Shown here: positions 18,067 to 26,367 of the stretch, piece after piece | Position numbering within the stretch: position 1 is the first letter of the stretch | Layout: the number at the start of each line of letters is the position of its first letter | Origin: Lentibacillus sediminis | GTDB taxonomy: Bacteria; Bacillota; Bacilli; Bacillales; Amphibacillaceae | Direction of reading: 5' to 3' | Assembly (NCBI RefSeq): GCF_002763455.1 | Contig: NZ_NIXK01000006.1 | Coordinates: 124,001-188,000 of the forward strand | DNA length: 64,000 bases | Position numbers and translations under genes: made by a program | The notes under the pieces: generated by a model | The model's database searches: none | The model's input: only the letters and a program-made list of their open reading frames with translations | What the model was told of the DNA's origin: nothing

Positions 18067-18095
18067 GGCATACGCCAGGCCTTTAGGCGTATGCC
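18067..18095 (-). promoter_or_regulatory. Extra hairpin between T-box and proB
   Basis: A perfect 10-bp inverted repeat GGCATACGCC/GGCGTATGCC with a 9-base loop, ending about 43 bases before the proB start. Directly upstream on the RNA lies a second dyad (18110-18142: GCAGTAAGAAAG with CTTTCTTAACTGC). Neither belongs to the T-box core; the role is unknown. Confidence 0.6.
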
Positions 18096-18143
18096 TTAGG
18101 TGCACTTATGCAGTAAGAAAGCAGTTATACTTTCTTAACTGCC

Positions 18144-18184
18144 AAAAAAAGCCCATTCATCCCGTATAAAAAGGACGAAAGAGC
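18144..18184 (-). terminator. T-box attenuator terminator of proBA
   Basis: The minus strand reads GCTCTTTCGTCC, a TTTTTATAC loop, GGGATGAATGGGC, then TTTTTTTGGC. The stem has mismatches and G-U pairs but sits right after the T-box sequence. Confidence 0.8.
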
Positions 18185-18380
18185 TTTTGCTTCCGCGGTA
18201 CCACCATTATTGAATGTGACCAACACATTCCGCTTTGCTTCTATAACGCTGAAGATAAGCGCCCATCAAGGGACTCTGAAGGCAGGTTCAGTGGCTTATT
18301 TGCGTGCAGAATCTTTCAGCTCATAAATTCTGCTCTCTTATCACATCAAGTTTCACATACTAGTCCTTCGTTAACGTTCA
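18144..18380 (-). promoter_or_regulatory. T-box leader of proBA (proline)
   Basis: The RNA strand has AATGGTGGTACCGCGGAAGC, the T-box sequence (core at 18205-18193), followed by the terminator. In the stem I region, CACTGAACCTGCC presents CCT (18286-18284) as a proline specifier codon in the usual GAA-NNN context. The base of stem I is GATAAGAG pairing with CGCTTATC. Proline biosynthesis in Bacillus proBA is known to be T-box controlled. Confidence 0.88.
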
Positions 18381-18402
18381 ATTATACTATTAATAATAGT
18401 AT
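18381..18402 (-). promoter_or_regulatory. proBA promoter region with 19-bp perfect palindrome
   Basis: A TATAAT -10 (18386-18381) lies at the start of the T-box leader; no good -35 was found. Overlapping its upstream edge is ATACTATTA, one base, TAATAGTAT (18384-18402), a perfect 9+9 palindrome typical of a dimeric repressor or activator site. Confidence 0.5.
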
Positions 18403-18515
18403 GAAGAGGGAATCCATTAATGTCAAGGGTGAAAATGCTCTCGTCATCTTTTCAGAAGTAAGCAGTCTTGGAAGAAATTAACCGAATTCATTAGCAAAAA
18501 CTCCTTCCCCTAGAT

Positions 18516-18548
18516 AAATGCGAACAGTGCCAGGCACTGTTCGCATTT
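18516..18548. repeat. REP-like perfect palindrome (AGTGCCAGGCACT type)
   Basis: The arms AAATGCGAACAGTGCC and GGCACTGTTCGCATTT are perfectly complementary (16 bp each) around a single A. No gene on either strand ends nearby except through the proBA leader region, so a plain terminator role is not obvious. Similar AGTGCCAGGCACT palindromes are scattered in Firmicutes genomes. Confidence 0.7.
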
Positions 18549-18582
18549 TATTTGACATCTCTTTAAAAATTTCCTTAATACA

Positions 18583-18610
18583 TTGACAATAATTCTGCAT
18601 CTTATATGAT
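18583..18610 (+). promoter_or_regulatory. SigA promoter of the aminotransferase-serA operon
   Basis: TTGACA (18583-18588), 16 bases, TATGAT (18605-18610). Initiation near 18617 leaves a leader of about 55 nt. Confidence 0.75.
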
Positions 18611-18671
18611 GAGGAATATTTTATATTAATGATAGACTCTGTTTATATAGATGAAGAAAGGAGAAATAATC

Positions 18672-19838
18672 ATGCTATCAGAACAACAAATACTAAGAAT
18701 CCCCGGCCCAAGCCCGATTCCTCCAAGTGTACAGCGCGCCATGAGTCAGCCGATGATTGGACATCGCGGTCAGGAAACCAAGGAACTGCTGCAGCGGATT
18801 AAACCGAAGCTTAAGCCTATTTTCGGAACCGAGCAAGAAGTACTCATCCTAACAGGAAGTGGAACAGCAGGACTGGAAACAGCAGTTGCCAATACAGTAA
18901 AGCCTGGTGATGAGGTGTTAGTTATCATAACAGGTGCCTTTGGGGATCGTTTCGCCAAAATATGTAATGAATATCAACTAAAAACCCATCGGCTCGATAT
19001 TCCATGGGGTGAAGCCGTGTTACCTGAAACCGTTCAGGAATACATGGAAAAACATCCAAATCTAAAAGCAGTCTTTGTTACATTTTGCGAGACTTCTACA
19101 GGGGTAGTAAACCCTGTTCAAGAACTTGCAAAAAGGGTACATACATATTCGGATGCATTATTCATTGTGGATGGCGTTTCCTGTGTCGGCGGTGTTGAAA
19201 CAAAAATTGATGAATGGGGTATCGACCTTTTAGTAACAGGTTCGCAAAAGGCGATGATGCTTCCTGCCGGTTTAACCTTTGTAGCAGCGAGTGACCGTGC
19301 TTGGACGGTAATCGAGGGAAACGAACAACCACGCTTCTATTTGGATTTGAAAAAATACCGGGATAATGCAGCAAAAGATTCTACACCATTTACGCCAGCG
19401 GTATCCCTATTATTTGGCTTGGAGCAGGCTCTCCAGCTTATCGAGGAAGAAGGTCTCACGCAGGTTTACGCTAGACATCAATTAATGATGGACATGACAA
19501 GAGCGGCATTTCGAGCACTGGACATTCCACTGCTCACCAGTGATAAAGCTGCTTCACCTACCGTTACTGCTATTGAACCTACCGATTTTCAAGCAGAGGA
19601 TTTGCGAAATTTAGTAAAGAAAGAATTCGGATTAACGATGGCTGGTGGACAGCAACATATGAAAGGAAAAATTTTCCGAATCGGACATATGGGTTATTGT
19701 TCACCGGCGGATATACTGCAAACCATCAGCATTATAGAAATCGGATTACGTAAAATTGGTAAAACGATTGAGCTTGGTGCAGGAACACAAGCAGCTCAGG
19801 AAGTTTATATCGAACAATTAATACAGGGGGTATTATAG
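18672..19838 (+). CDS. Class V aminotransferase (serine-pyruvate/phosphoserine aminotransferase-like)
   Basis: 388 residues, PLP-dependent fold type I, alanine-glyoxylate aminotransferase group. Visible are RIPGPSPIPPSVQRAM, ILTGSGTAGLETAVANTV, the PLP Asp in ALFIVDGVSCVGG and the Schiff-base lysine in LLVTGSQKAMMLPAGL. ATG 18672 is chosen because AAAGGAG lies 8 bases before it; the ATG at 18651 overlaps that site. Since serA follows with a 1-base overlap and no serC is in view, it most likely serves as the phosphohydroxypyruvate aminotransferase of serine synthesis. A glyoxylate-handling role is the alternative. Confidence 0.88.
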   Translation: MLSEQQILRIPGPSPIPPSVQRAMSQPMIGHRGQETKELLQRIKPKLKPIFGTEQEVLILTGSGTAGLETAVANTVKPGDEVLVIITGAFGDRFAKICNEYQLKTHRLDIPWGEAVLPETVQEYMEKHPNLKAVFVTFCETSTGVVNPVQELAKRVHTYSDALFIVDGVSCVGGVETKIDEWGIDLLVTGSQKAMMLPAGLTFVAASDRAWTVIEGNEQPRFYLDLKKYRDNAAKDSTPFTPAVSLLFGLEQALQLIEEEGLTQVYARHQLMMDMTRAAFRALDIPLLTSDKAASPTVTAIEPTDFQAEDLRNLVKKEFGLTMAGGQQHMKGKIFRIGHMGYCSPADILQTISIIEIGLRKIGKTIELGAGTQAAQEVYIEQLIQGVL

Positions 19839-21424
19839 TGCCATTTCATATATTAATTACGGATCCACTAAGCGAGGAAGGTATTCAACCACTTCGCAAC
19901 ACAGAAAACATGAATATTGTCATCGATACGGATTTAACACCTGAAGAATTAGCCGTCAAAATTGCAGACTTCGATGCTTTGTTAGTACGCAGCCAAACCC
20001 AAGTGACAAGTGAAATCATCCGTAAAGCTTCCAATCTGAAAATCATCGGCCGTGCCGGTGTCGGGGTGGATAATATTGACCTGGATGCTGCAACAGAACA
20101 TGGGATCATTGTGGTAAATGCACCTAACGGGAATACCAATTCAGCAGCAGAGCATACAATGGCAATGATCATGTCCTTATCCCGAAAAATTCCCCAGGCA
20201 TACAACGCGTTAAAAAATCATCAATGGGACCGGAAAAAATATGTGGGAGTTGAATTAAAAGACAAAACACTTGGTGTGGTCGGGCTTGGAAGAATCGGCT
20301 CAGAAGTTGCCTCCAGAGCGAAGGGGCAACGGATGAATATCATCGCATATGATCCATTTTTAACAGAGGAAAGAGCTGATAAAATGGGGATTGGCTATGG
20401 TACGATTGAGGAAGTTTTACAAGCAGCAGACTTCATCACCGTACATACCCCATTGTTAAAAGAAACAAAGCACCTGCTTAATGCGGACGCTTTTCAAACC
20501 ATGAAAAAAGGCGTACAGATCGTTAATTGTGCCCGTGGCGGCATCATTGACGAAGAAGCTTTATACGAGGCAATCCTCTCCAAAAAAGTAGCCGGTGCTG
20601 CGCTGGATGTTTTTGAAGAGGAACCATTCCTGAATAATAAACTATTGGAATTACCGGAAGTAATTGCTACCCCGCACCTTGGCGCAAGCACCATCGAGGC
20701 ACAGGAAAATGTAGCTATCGATGTCAGTCATGATGTTGTTACCTTTCTAACAGGCGGATCGGTTAAAAATCCGGTGAATCTCCCTTCCGTACCGAGAGAA
20801 ATCATGAATAAAATTGAACCTTATTTTAATCTGGCGGAAAAGCTGGGATCATTCCTTATTGATTTAACTGGGGAAGTAGCTGAAGAGGTAAACATCTTCT
20901 ATTCCGGCGATTTGTCTGAAGTAGAAGTAGCACCATTAACCAGAAATACGGTAAAAGGACTGTTGAAACGCCATCTCGGTGACCATGTGAATGATGTCAA
21001 CGCCCTTTATCTTGCTGAAAGAAAAGGGATAAGCGTAAATGAAAACAAAACATCCTCTACAAAAGGTTTCACCAATCTGCTTACGGTAGAAGTGAGAACC
21101 AAATCAGATGTTAGAAAGGTGTCAGGGACACTATTAAATGGTATGGGACCACGGATTGTAAAAGTAGATAACTACAGTGTTGACGTAACACCAGTGGGAC
21201 ATATCGTCGTCATTCATCATCAAGACCAGCCAGGTGTCATCGGCAGAATGGGGTCCCTCCTGGCACAGCATCATATCAACATTGCGACCATGCAGGTGGA
21301 TAGATCCGATATCGGCGGAAATGCAATCATGATGCTAACTGTTGACAAGCATATAGAAGAAAAGGAATTGGAAACCTTAAAAGAACTCGAAGAAATTTAT
21401 GACGTGACGGCAATAAACTTATAG
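19838..21424 (+). CDS. serA: D-3-phosphoglycerate dehydrogenase
   Basis: 528 residues, the long form. It oxidises 3-phosphoglycerate to phosphohydroxypyruvate, first step of serine synthesis. The catalytic parts flank a Rossmann domain (VVGLGRIGSEVASRA). The active site has NCARGGIIDEEAL and the TPHLGAST histidine. Then comes an intervening ASB domain (about 320-445) and a C-terminal ACT domain (HQDQPGVIGRMGSLLAQHHI), which usually binds serine for feedback inhibition. GTG start at 19838 overlapping the TAG of the aminotransferase; GGGGG lies upstream. Confidence 0.96.
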   Translation: MPFHILITDPLSEEGIQPLRNTENMNIVIDTDLTPEELAVKIADFDALLVRSQTQVTSEIIRKASNLKIIGRAGVGVDNIDLDAATEHGIIVVNAPNGNTNSAAEHTMAMIMSLSRKIPQAYNALKNHQWDRKKYVGVELKDKTLGVVGLGRIGSEVASRAKGQRMNIIAYDPFLTEERADKMGIGYGTIEEVLQAADFITVHTPLLKETKHLLNADAFQTMKKGVQIVNCARGGIIDEEALYEAILSKKVAGAALDVFEEEPFLNNKLLELPEVIATPHLGASTIEAQENVAIDVSHDVVTFLTGGSVKNPVNLPSVPREIMNKIEPYFNLAEKLGSFLIDLTGEVAEEVNIFYSGDLSEVEVAPLTRNTVKGLLKRHLGDHVNDVNALYLAERKGISVNENKTSSTKGFTNLLTVEVRTKSDVRKVSGTLLNGMGPRIVKVDNYSVDVTPVGHIVVIHHQDQPGVIGRMGSLLAQHHINIATMQVDRSDIGGNAIMMLTVDKHIEEKELETLKELEEIYDVTAINL

Positions 21425-21431
21425 AAATAAG

Positions 21432-21464
21432 CACACAGTAGATTTTATACTGTGTGTTTATTTA
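21432..21464 (+). terminator. Terminator after serA
   Basis: CACACAGTA (21432-21440) pairs with TACTGTGTG (21448-21456), followed by TTTATTTA. The remaining gap to 21700 holds AT-rich sequence with no supported gene. Confidence 0.65.
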
Positions 21465-21700
21465 TGATTTCCTTAAAGCTTCATATGGATGTTAAATAAT
21501 ACCTCTTGTCAGTTTTCCTCTCCTCTTTTTCTTTCATAGAAATTATTGACTAGACTTACACCGGCATGCAGAAAGTCTAGTAGACTACTATTTTTCTATT
21601 TATCCAACCAACCTTATTTATGCTGACACTTCTCTCCAGATAAGCCTTTTCCCATCAAGGATTGGCGATACGCAACGTTTTCTAAGAATCAAAGTTTTCC

Positions 21701-22480
21701 CTATATAATGGAAGTATGCAAAAGCTCCTCCAAATGCGAAATCTCATAGGTCGGAACTACTTCATTTCGCTCTTGTTGCTTACGGTTAACCCAGACAGAA
21801 TTTATCCCTGCCCTTGATGCACCAAGAATATCTGTCATCAGGTTATCTCCGACCATCAATGCCTCATCCTTTTGAACAGAAAGAAGCTCCAATGCATGCT
21901 CAAAAATAGACGGATCCGGCTTCCCCTTCCCAAAAGCCCCCGAAACAACAATATGATCAAAATAAGGAACAATTTCCGGCGTAATATCCAACTTGGTTTG
22001 CTGCAGGTCAGGTGAGCCATTGGTAAGCAGCAACAATTGATAATTTCCCTTTAGCTGATCCAACACACGAAATGTATCCCCATATACAAAAGCCTTTTCC
22101 TTCCGAATCATGGGAAATGCCTCTGCCAGTTCATAACCAAATGCAGGGTCATCAATCCCTAAATCTTTTAAACCGTTCGTCCATGCTTCCTTCCGATAGG
22201 CAGGCGCAATTTCACTTAATTTATGAAACGATTCTCCTTCATCTGAAAAATTACCCCATAACCCTTCGAAGGGATTAATCCCAATCATCTGTGTAAAAGT
22301 GTATGTATCATAAGATTCATATAACGCCTGGGCATTTTCCCGAACCTTCTCTTCTAACAAAACCGGGTTAATACCATACTTCTTCCAGGCCAGCTCACAG
22401 GTCGCTTTAAAAGCCTCTTTAATGCTTTTTTCATCCCAAAGAAGCGTATCATCCAAGTCAAATAGGATAGCCTTGATCAT
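21701..22480 (-). CDS. HAD-superfamily hydrolase (YsaA/YjjG-like)
   Basis: 259 residues. It carries all four HAD motifs: nucleophile [11 protein letters not shown] (residues 6-16), [10 protein letters not shown], the lysine in [13 protein letters not shown] and [14 protein letters not shown]. The cap is helical and inserted after motif I, as in YjjG/YsaA-type nucleotidases and phosphatases; the substrate is not known. ATG 22480 (MIKAILFDL) has GAGGGTGAG just upstream. A longer frame starts inside a REP-like palindrome and should not be used. Confidence 0.85.
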   Translation of the reverse strand: MIKAILFDLDDTLLWDEKSIKEAFKATCELAWKKYGINPVLLEEKVRENAQALYESYDTYTFTQMIGINPFEGLWGNFSDEGESFHKLSEIAPAYRKEAWTNGLKDLGIDDPAFGYELAEAFPMIRKEKAFVYGDTFRVLDQLKGNYQLLLLTNGSPDLQQTKLDITPEIVPYFDHIVVSGAFGKGKPDPSIFEHALELLSVQKDEALMVGDNLMTDILGASRAGINSVWVNRKQQERNEVVPTYEISHLEELLHTSII

Positions 22481-22505
22481 CCACTCACCCTCTCTAAGAA
22501 GCATT

Positions 22506-22554
22506 GGGACGGTTCTTTTGCTCACAATTCACAAGGAAGCGAGAGAACCGTCCC
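22506..22554. repeat. REP-like palindrome (GGGACGGTTCT type)
   Basis: GGGACGGTTCT (22506-22516) and AGAACCGTCCC (22544-22554) are perfectly complementary, 11 bp each, around a 27-base interior with further weak pairing. It lies 26 bases upstream of the HAD gene start. Confidence 0.75.
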
Positions 22555-22669
22555 CGTACTCCCCCCGATTTTCCTTATTCGCCATAACTCTCAATCATAC
22601 AATACGGCTCGATTCTGTAAAAACGTTCCTTACTATTTTACTAGTTCATGAAGCATCGGTACTTGTTCA

Positions 22670-23377
22670 CTAAGACTTCTCTTCCTTTACTTTTTTTTTA
22701 CGGCATACTCTATAATGCAACCAAACAGCTCCTTTATCACCTATAGGTTTCACATTGATGAGTTCCAAAGATGCTGCGTTGTCAATTGAATTTAAAACCT
22801 CCCCATCAAAAACCGAGGGTGTGCCGATACCACCTATAGCAAGTGGGGCAATAACTAAACTGATTTCATCAATTAATCCTGCTCTTAAGAAAGCTCCATT
22901 AACGGATCCGCCGCCACTTAGTCCTAATGTTCTAAATCCCATTTCATATAACTTTTGAACCGCCAAAGATAGATCAATATGCTCGCCTTTACCCGCAACA
23001 ATATAGGTTATCCCTTTCTCTTCCAGTTGTTTAAAATATGTATCAGGAGCATCTTCCCGTGTTACAACTATCAATCCTTCCGTCTGATACCAATTAATCC
23101 GGCCTCTTCCGTCGAAAACGATATATGCCTTTGACTTTTTTGGTTGATAGACTGGTTTATCTAATTCAACCCAGTGATTTCCATACACCATCAATGTCTC
23201 ACTGCCAGATATTAATGCATCACAATCTAAGTTATCGTATAGTCGATAAGTGATGTCATGCGCATCTCCATCAACTCAATATTTAGTCCACTCCGAAACA
23301 TTACGATCCGGTGCTGTTGTAATCTTGCCATCAATGGAAGAAAACACATTTAGAATTATTTTTGGTTTCTTTAACAA
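22670..23377 (-). pseudogene. RibD C-terminal/dihydrofolate reductase-like protein, broken by TGA
   Basis: Reading from TTG 23377, the frame gives LLKKPKIILNVFSSIDGKIT, a typical RibD_C start, then reaches an in-frame TGA at 23278-23276 (codon 34, after SEWTKY). The same frame then continues without another stop through GDAHDITYRLYDNLDCDALI and the rest of the domain (TLGLSGGGSVNGAFLRAGLI, DEISLVIAPLAIGG) to 22670, 235 codons in all. One base change explains the break. The downstream open frame (from 23194) lacks the N-terminal strand and NADPH-site residues. Intact relatives reduce pyrimidinone-type substrates with NADPH. Confidence 0.85.
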
Positions 23378-23565
23378 GTTCCATCATCCTTAATATAGAT
23401 ATTTGATTACAATTATAAATACTCTAAAAAAATAATGTCATAGCTTCGAATAAAAAATCTTATTCATTCATCAACCTAACCTAATAGTTTTTTTATGCTA
23501 TTTATTCTACAGTAGTCCCTCAAAAGAATAACAATTAGTCTTCCTACTACTCCCCTAAGTAGCTA

Positions 23566-23877
23566 TCATTTACTTTTTTTGTTATATACAATTGCAGTAA
23601 TTACATTAAGTACAATAGTTACTATAGAAAGCAGGAAAGAAAGACGAACCACACCTTTAGAGGTGTCCATAAGCGCCGCCCAACCCTCTATCCTGACTAA
23701 GTAATCGTTATATAAAATTTGAAAACATAGCGAGATTACACAAGCACTAAGACTTGCAATCGAAAATAAAACCCAAGTTTTGTTATTATCTTTATTATGC
23801 TTTGCCAGACTAGCAATAGGCAATATCCATGCAATCAAACCCAGCACAAGGCTTCCGATATTTAACCAACCATACAT
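23566..23877 (-). CDS. Small membrane protein, unknown
   Basis: 103 residues with three hydrophobic segments (about 7-23, 36-56 and 78-98). The loop between the first two is charged (AKHNKDNNKT). No family was recognised. ATG 23877 (MYGWLNIG) is 8 bases after AAAGGGG; the ATG two codons earlier is too close to it. It stands alone among AT-rich accessory genes, all on the minus strand. Confidence 0.65.
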   Translation of the reverse strand: MYGWLNIGSLVLGLIAWILPIASLAKHNKDNNKTWVLFSIASLSACVISLCFQILYNDYLVRIEGWAALMDTSKGVVRLSFLLSIVTIVLNVITAIVYNKKSK

Positions 23878-23965
23878 TATCATTTCCCCTTTCTAATTCT
23901 AATTCATCAACACCATTTGCTCACTCCTCCTTTGTCGTTGAGAAAGGCATAAATATTTTCTGTTG

Positions 23966-24298
23966 TTAACCTTCTTTGCTTTGTACTATTAAAAATTCTT
24001 CTAAATTTGGAGATTGATTGTATTTAATTGCAGCTTGCTTATCTTTTTTAATAATGGCCTTTGATAAATCAATTTGATTTATGCTCGCAATGGCCACTGT
24101 GTAATGTATAACATCAACTAACTCTTTTTCTAAAGAAGTATTTCCTGTATCTGCCTTTCGTCCCTCTAACTGGTTTAATACTTCTGCTACCTCGCCAATC
24201 TCTTCTACTAGTTTCATAAACAATGCAGTTGAAGAGCGTCCTTCTTTGTATTTTAGTGCTAGATAGCTCTGTAGCTCATGAATTGTTAATTGCCTCAT
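23966..24298 (-). CDS. MazG-like nucleotide pyrophosphohydrolase
   Basis: 110 residues, all helical. The metal-binding pair LVEEIGEVAEVLNQ (ExxE) and KELVDVIHYTVAIA (ExxxD) is the MazG/NTP-PPase signature; such enzymes clear non-canonical or excess nucleoside triphosphates. ATG 24298 (MRQLTIHELQ) has GTGAGGAT 6 bases upstream; an in-frame GTG four codons earlier is less likely. Short for MazG, close to the single-domain house-cleaning type. Its natural substrate cannot be told from sequence. Confidence 0.8.
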   Translation of the reverse strand: MRQLTIHELQSYLALKYKEGRSSTALFMKLVEEIGEVAEVLNQLEGRKADTGNTSLEKELVDVIHYTVAIASINQIDLSKAIIKKDKQAAIKYNQSPNLEEFLIVQSKEG

Positions 24299-24336
24299 AC
24301 TAATCCTCACTTTAATATTGTTTTTTTATAACTTAT

Positions 24337-24858
24337 TTAAAATTGTTTTAGCAGATAAAGGACTAAATCATCATCATTTGCACATTCAGCATATTGTTCT
24401 AATCGTTCGCCCTTATACCATACTCCAGAGCCATCTGGTATATAACCTCGTTTAACATACATTCTTTGCGCAGGCCCATACCCATTATGCAATCCAACAC
24501 CTAAAAAAACAGAGTCACTTTCCTCTTTTGCAACATTTTCGATAACATTCATCAATCTATTACCAATACCATTTTTCTGAAATTTTATAAGCACATTTAG
24601 ATCAACGATTTCTGGTATACTTTTAGATGCAAAGGGACCAGTTATGGCACTAGGATATAAGGTAACATATCCTGCAACTTCATTATTTACTTCTGCAACT
24701 ATTACTTTCAGCTCTTTACTTTTTTGCAAATTATAATAACGATTAAACTGTTCAATTGGTTTATACCAGTTCTGTGCTGCAAATGCATCAGCAAAACCTT
24801 TTATATCGGTTTTTTCCATAGATCGAATAATTATGCTGTTTTCATTGCTATGTATCAT
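24337..24858 (-). CDS. GNAT family N-acetyltransferase
   Basis: 173 residues. The acetyl-CoA site is in the beta4-alpha3 region VLIKFQKNGIGNRLMNVIEN (Q/RxxGxG/A pattern NGIG), preceded by VAGYVTLYPSAITGPF and followed by GVGLHNGYGPAQRMYVKRGY. The substrate is unknown. AAAGGGGATAAT precedes the ATG. One of two GNAT genes in this accessory stretch. Confidence 0.85.
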   Translation of the reverse strand: MIHSNENSIIIRSMEKTDIKGFADAFAAQNWYKPIEQFNRYYNLQKSKELKVIVAEVNNEVAGYVTLYPSAITGPFASKSIPEIVDLNVLIKFQKNGIGNRLMNVIENVAKEESDSVFLGVGLHNGYGPAQRMYVKRGYIPDGSGVWYKGERLEQYAECANDDDLVLYLLKQF

Positions 24859-24908
24859 ATTATCCCCTTTTATCCCATTCTTGCGCTCGATTGTAGAAAT
24901 CTCAAATC

Positions 24909-25094
24909 TTAATCGTCAATATTAATATTTTCCTCTTCTGGCATCTTTTCCGAGAGCACTAATAAAAGTGTTGCTATCGGTCCAAGAAATAAACTAATGA
25001 AAAACCAATTAAGACCCGACCTGTTTTTCCCTTGTGCTAATCCTGCATTAATAAGGCTAAGAGTTCCCCAGCCAACAAAAAATTGGTTTTCCAT
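24909..25094 (-). CDS. Small two-helix membrane protein, unknown
   Basis: 61 residues: a short N-terminus (MENQFFVGWGTLSLINAGLA), a basic loop QGKNRSG, a hydrophobic helix (WFFISLFLGPIATLLLVLS), and an acidic tail (EKMPEEENINIDD). AAGGGGGAATCAGT precedes the ATG, which supports translation. No family recognised. Confidence 0.6.
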   Translation of the reverse strand: MENQFFVGWGTLSLINAGLAQGKNRSGLNWFFISLFLGPIATLLLVLSEKMPEEENINIDD

Positions 25095-25189
25095 ACTGAT
25101 TCCCCCTTGCTGAATTATTTTGAGTTTTTTTGTTTCTGCAACCTAACTGATTAAATGACACACTGATATTCGATTAGAGCACCCTTTGC

Positions 25190-25765
25190 CTAATACTGCA
25201 CATTTACCCAACCACCTTCTATAAGAAAATCTTCTCTAGAAAACGAAAGATTAGAAATCAATTGACGGTAAGATGTGATAGTTCCATCGTGAGATACAAT
25301 ATAAACTTTATCCTTTGATCGTTGCTTACAACAACTAAGTAACCGTTCAACAAGGATCCTGAATTCCTGATCAGGCATAGTATTTATTCCCTTGGTCCAT
25401 AAGTCGGTAGGTGAATGCTGATCTAAAATGAAGGTAGAAAATTCGTTTCCTATTTTTTCTATCCCCATAATTTCATCACAGGGTAGCGTATGTCCCTCTG
25501 TTTTTTGTGGAAACAACCTTGGCGATACCATTGGACTTATAATTTTTTCGCATTGTATATCATTGCTCCAAATAAAGGCGGTTTGCAGTGTTCTCCTCGT
25601 AGGGCTCACAACAATAAGATCATTTTCAGACAAGGACAAATGACTTCTTAACAATTTAGCTTATTCTATACCTTTATGGGTCAACGAAGGATCTTTGATA
25701 TGTAAGCTATCCGGAGGGTTTAGTGTATGATTTCCCTGACCGTGCCTGATGAAAATTAGATCCAT
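25190..25765 (-). pseudogene. Histidine phosphatase family protein, broken by TAA
   Basis: ATG 25765 opens MDLIFIRHGQGNHTLNPPDS with the RHG catalytic motif of the phosphoglycerate-mutase-like histidine phosphatases. The frame meets TAA at 25663-25661 (codon 35, after HKGIE), then runs on unbroken as AKLLRSHLSLSENDLIVVSP to the end (VYIVSHDGTITSYRQLIS holds the second catalytic His). Intact length would be 191 residues. The remaining downstream frame lacks the nucleophilic histidine, so the product should be inactive unless the stop is read through. Confidence 0.85.
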
Positions 25766-25918
25766 GTATTCCACCTACCAATAAGTTGAATTAACTTATA
25801 TCTCATATAATGGTCAGCTCCTATAATCCAGGGACTGATCTTTTTACCGGAATAGCACCAACACTTGAATAAACCTTCATTGTTCAATCTTTACGCCCGA
25901 TTGTTATATACTCTAAAT

Positions 25919-26332
25919 TTATCGTGCTTCATCTTTTTTAAATATACCAACCAATAAAATAATAAGTCCTATGATAAAAATTACCGGAAATACATATAAC
26001 GTCAGTATTGTTGCCCAAGGATTTCCCACAATAAAAGAATAAGTTATGCCAATTGAATAAGCTAAGGGTAAAGAAATTGGTAACATAATAGCAATTCCCC
26101 ACACCTTATATCTACTTTTATTTGACTTGTCCATACTAAGTAAATAGGCTATGGGTACAGTTAACAGGGTAATTAAATAACCTAAATATAACGGAGAAAT
26201 CATAATATCTTGTTCACCAAAAGAATTGTTAGGAATTATGATAAATGCTGCAAATCTCAGCCATGGCACAACAAAAAGAAATAACAAAATAAAAAGGACA
26301 GCCAATATAACAATTCTCAACTTTTTGTTCAT
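25919..26332 (-). CDS. Four-helix membrane protein, unknown
   Basis: 137 residues with four hydrophobic segments: VILAVLFILLFLFVVPWL, a segment near 45-62 (SPLYLGYLITLLTVPIAYLL), VWGIAIMLPISLPLAYSIG, and LTLYVFPVIFIIGLIILLVG. It ends with a charged tail. GAGAGGGAGC lies before the ATG. No family recognised. Confidence 0.65.
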   Translation of the reverse strand: MNKKLRIVILAVLFILLFLFVVPWLRFAAFIIIPNNSFGEQDIMISPLYLGYLITLLTVPIAYLLSMDKSNKSRYKVWGIAIMLPISLPLAYSIGITYSFIVGNPWATILTLYVFPVIFIIGLIILLVGIFKKDEAR

Positions 26333-26367
26333 ATTAACGCTCCCTCTCTGAAAGCACCTTAGCTGAA

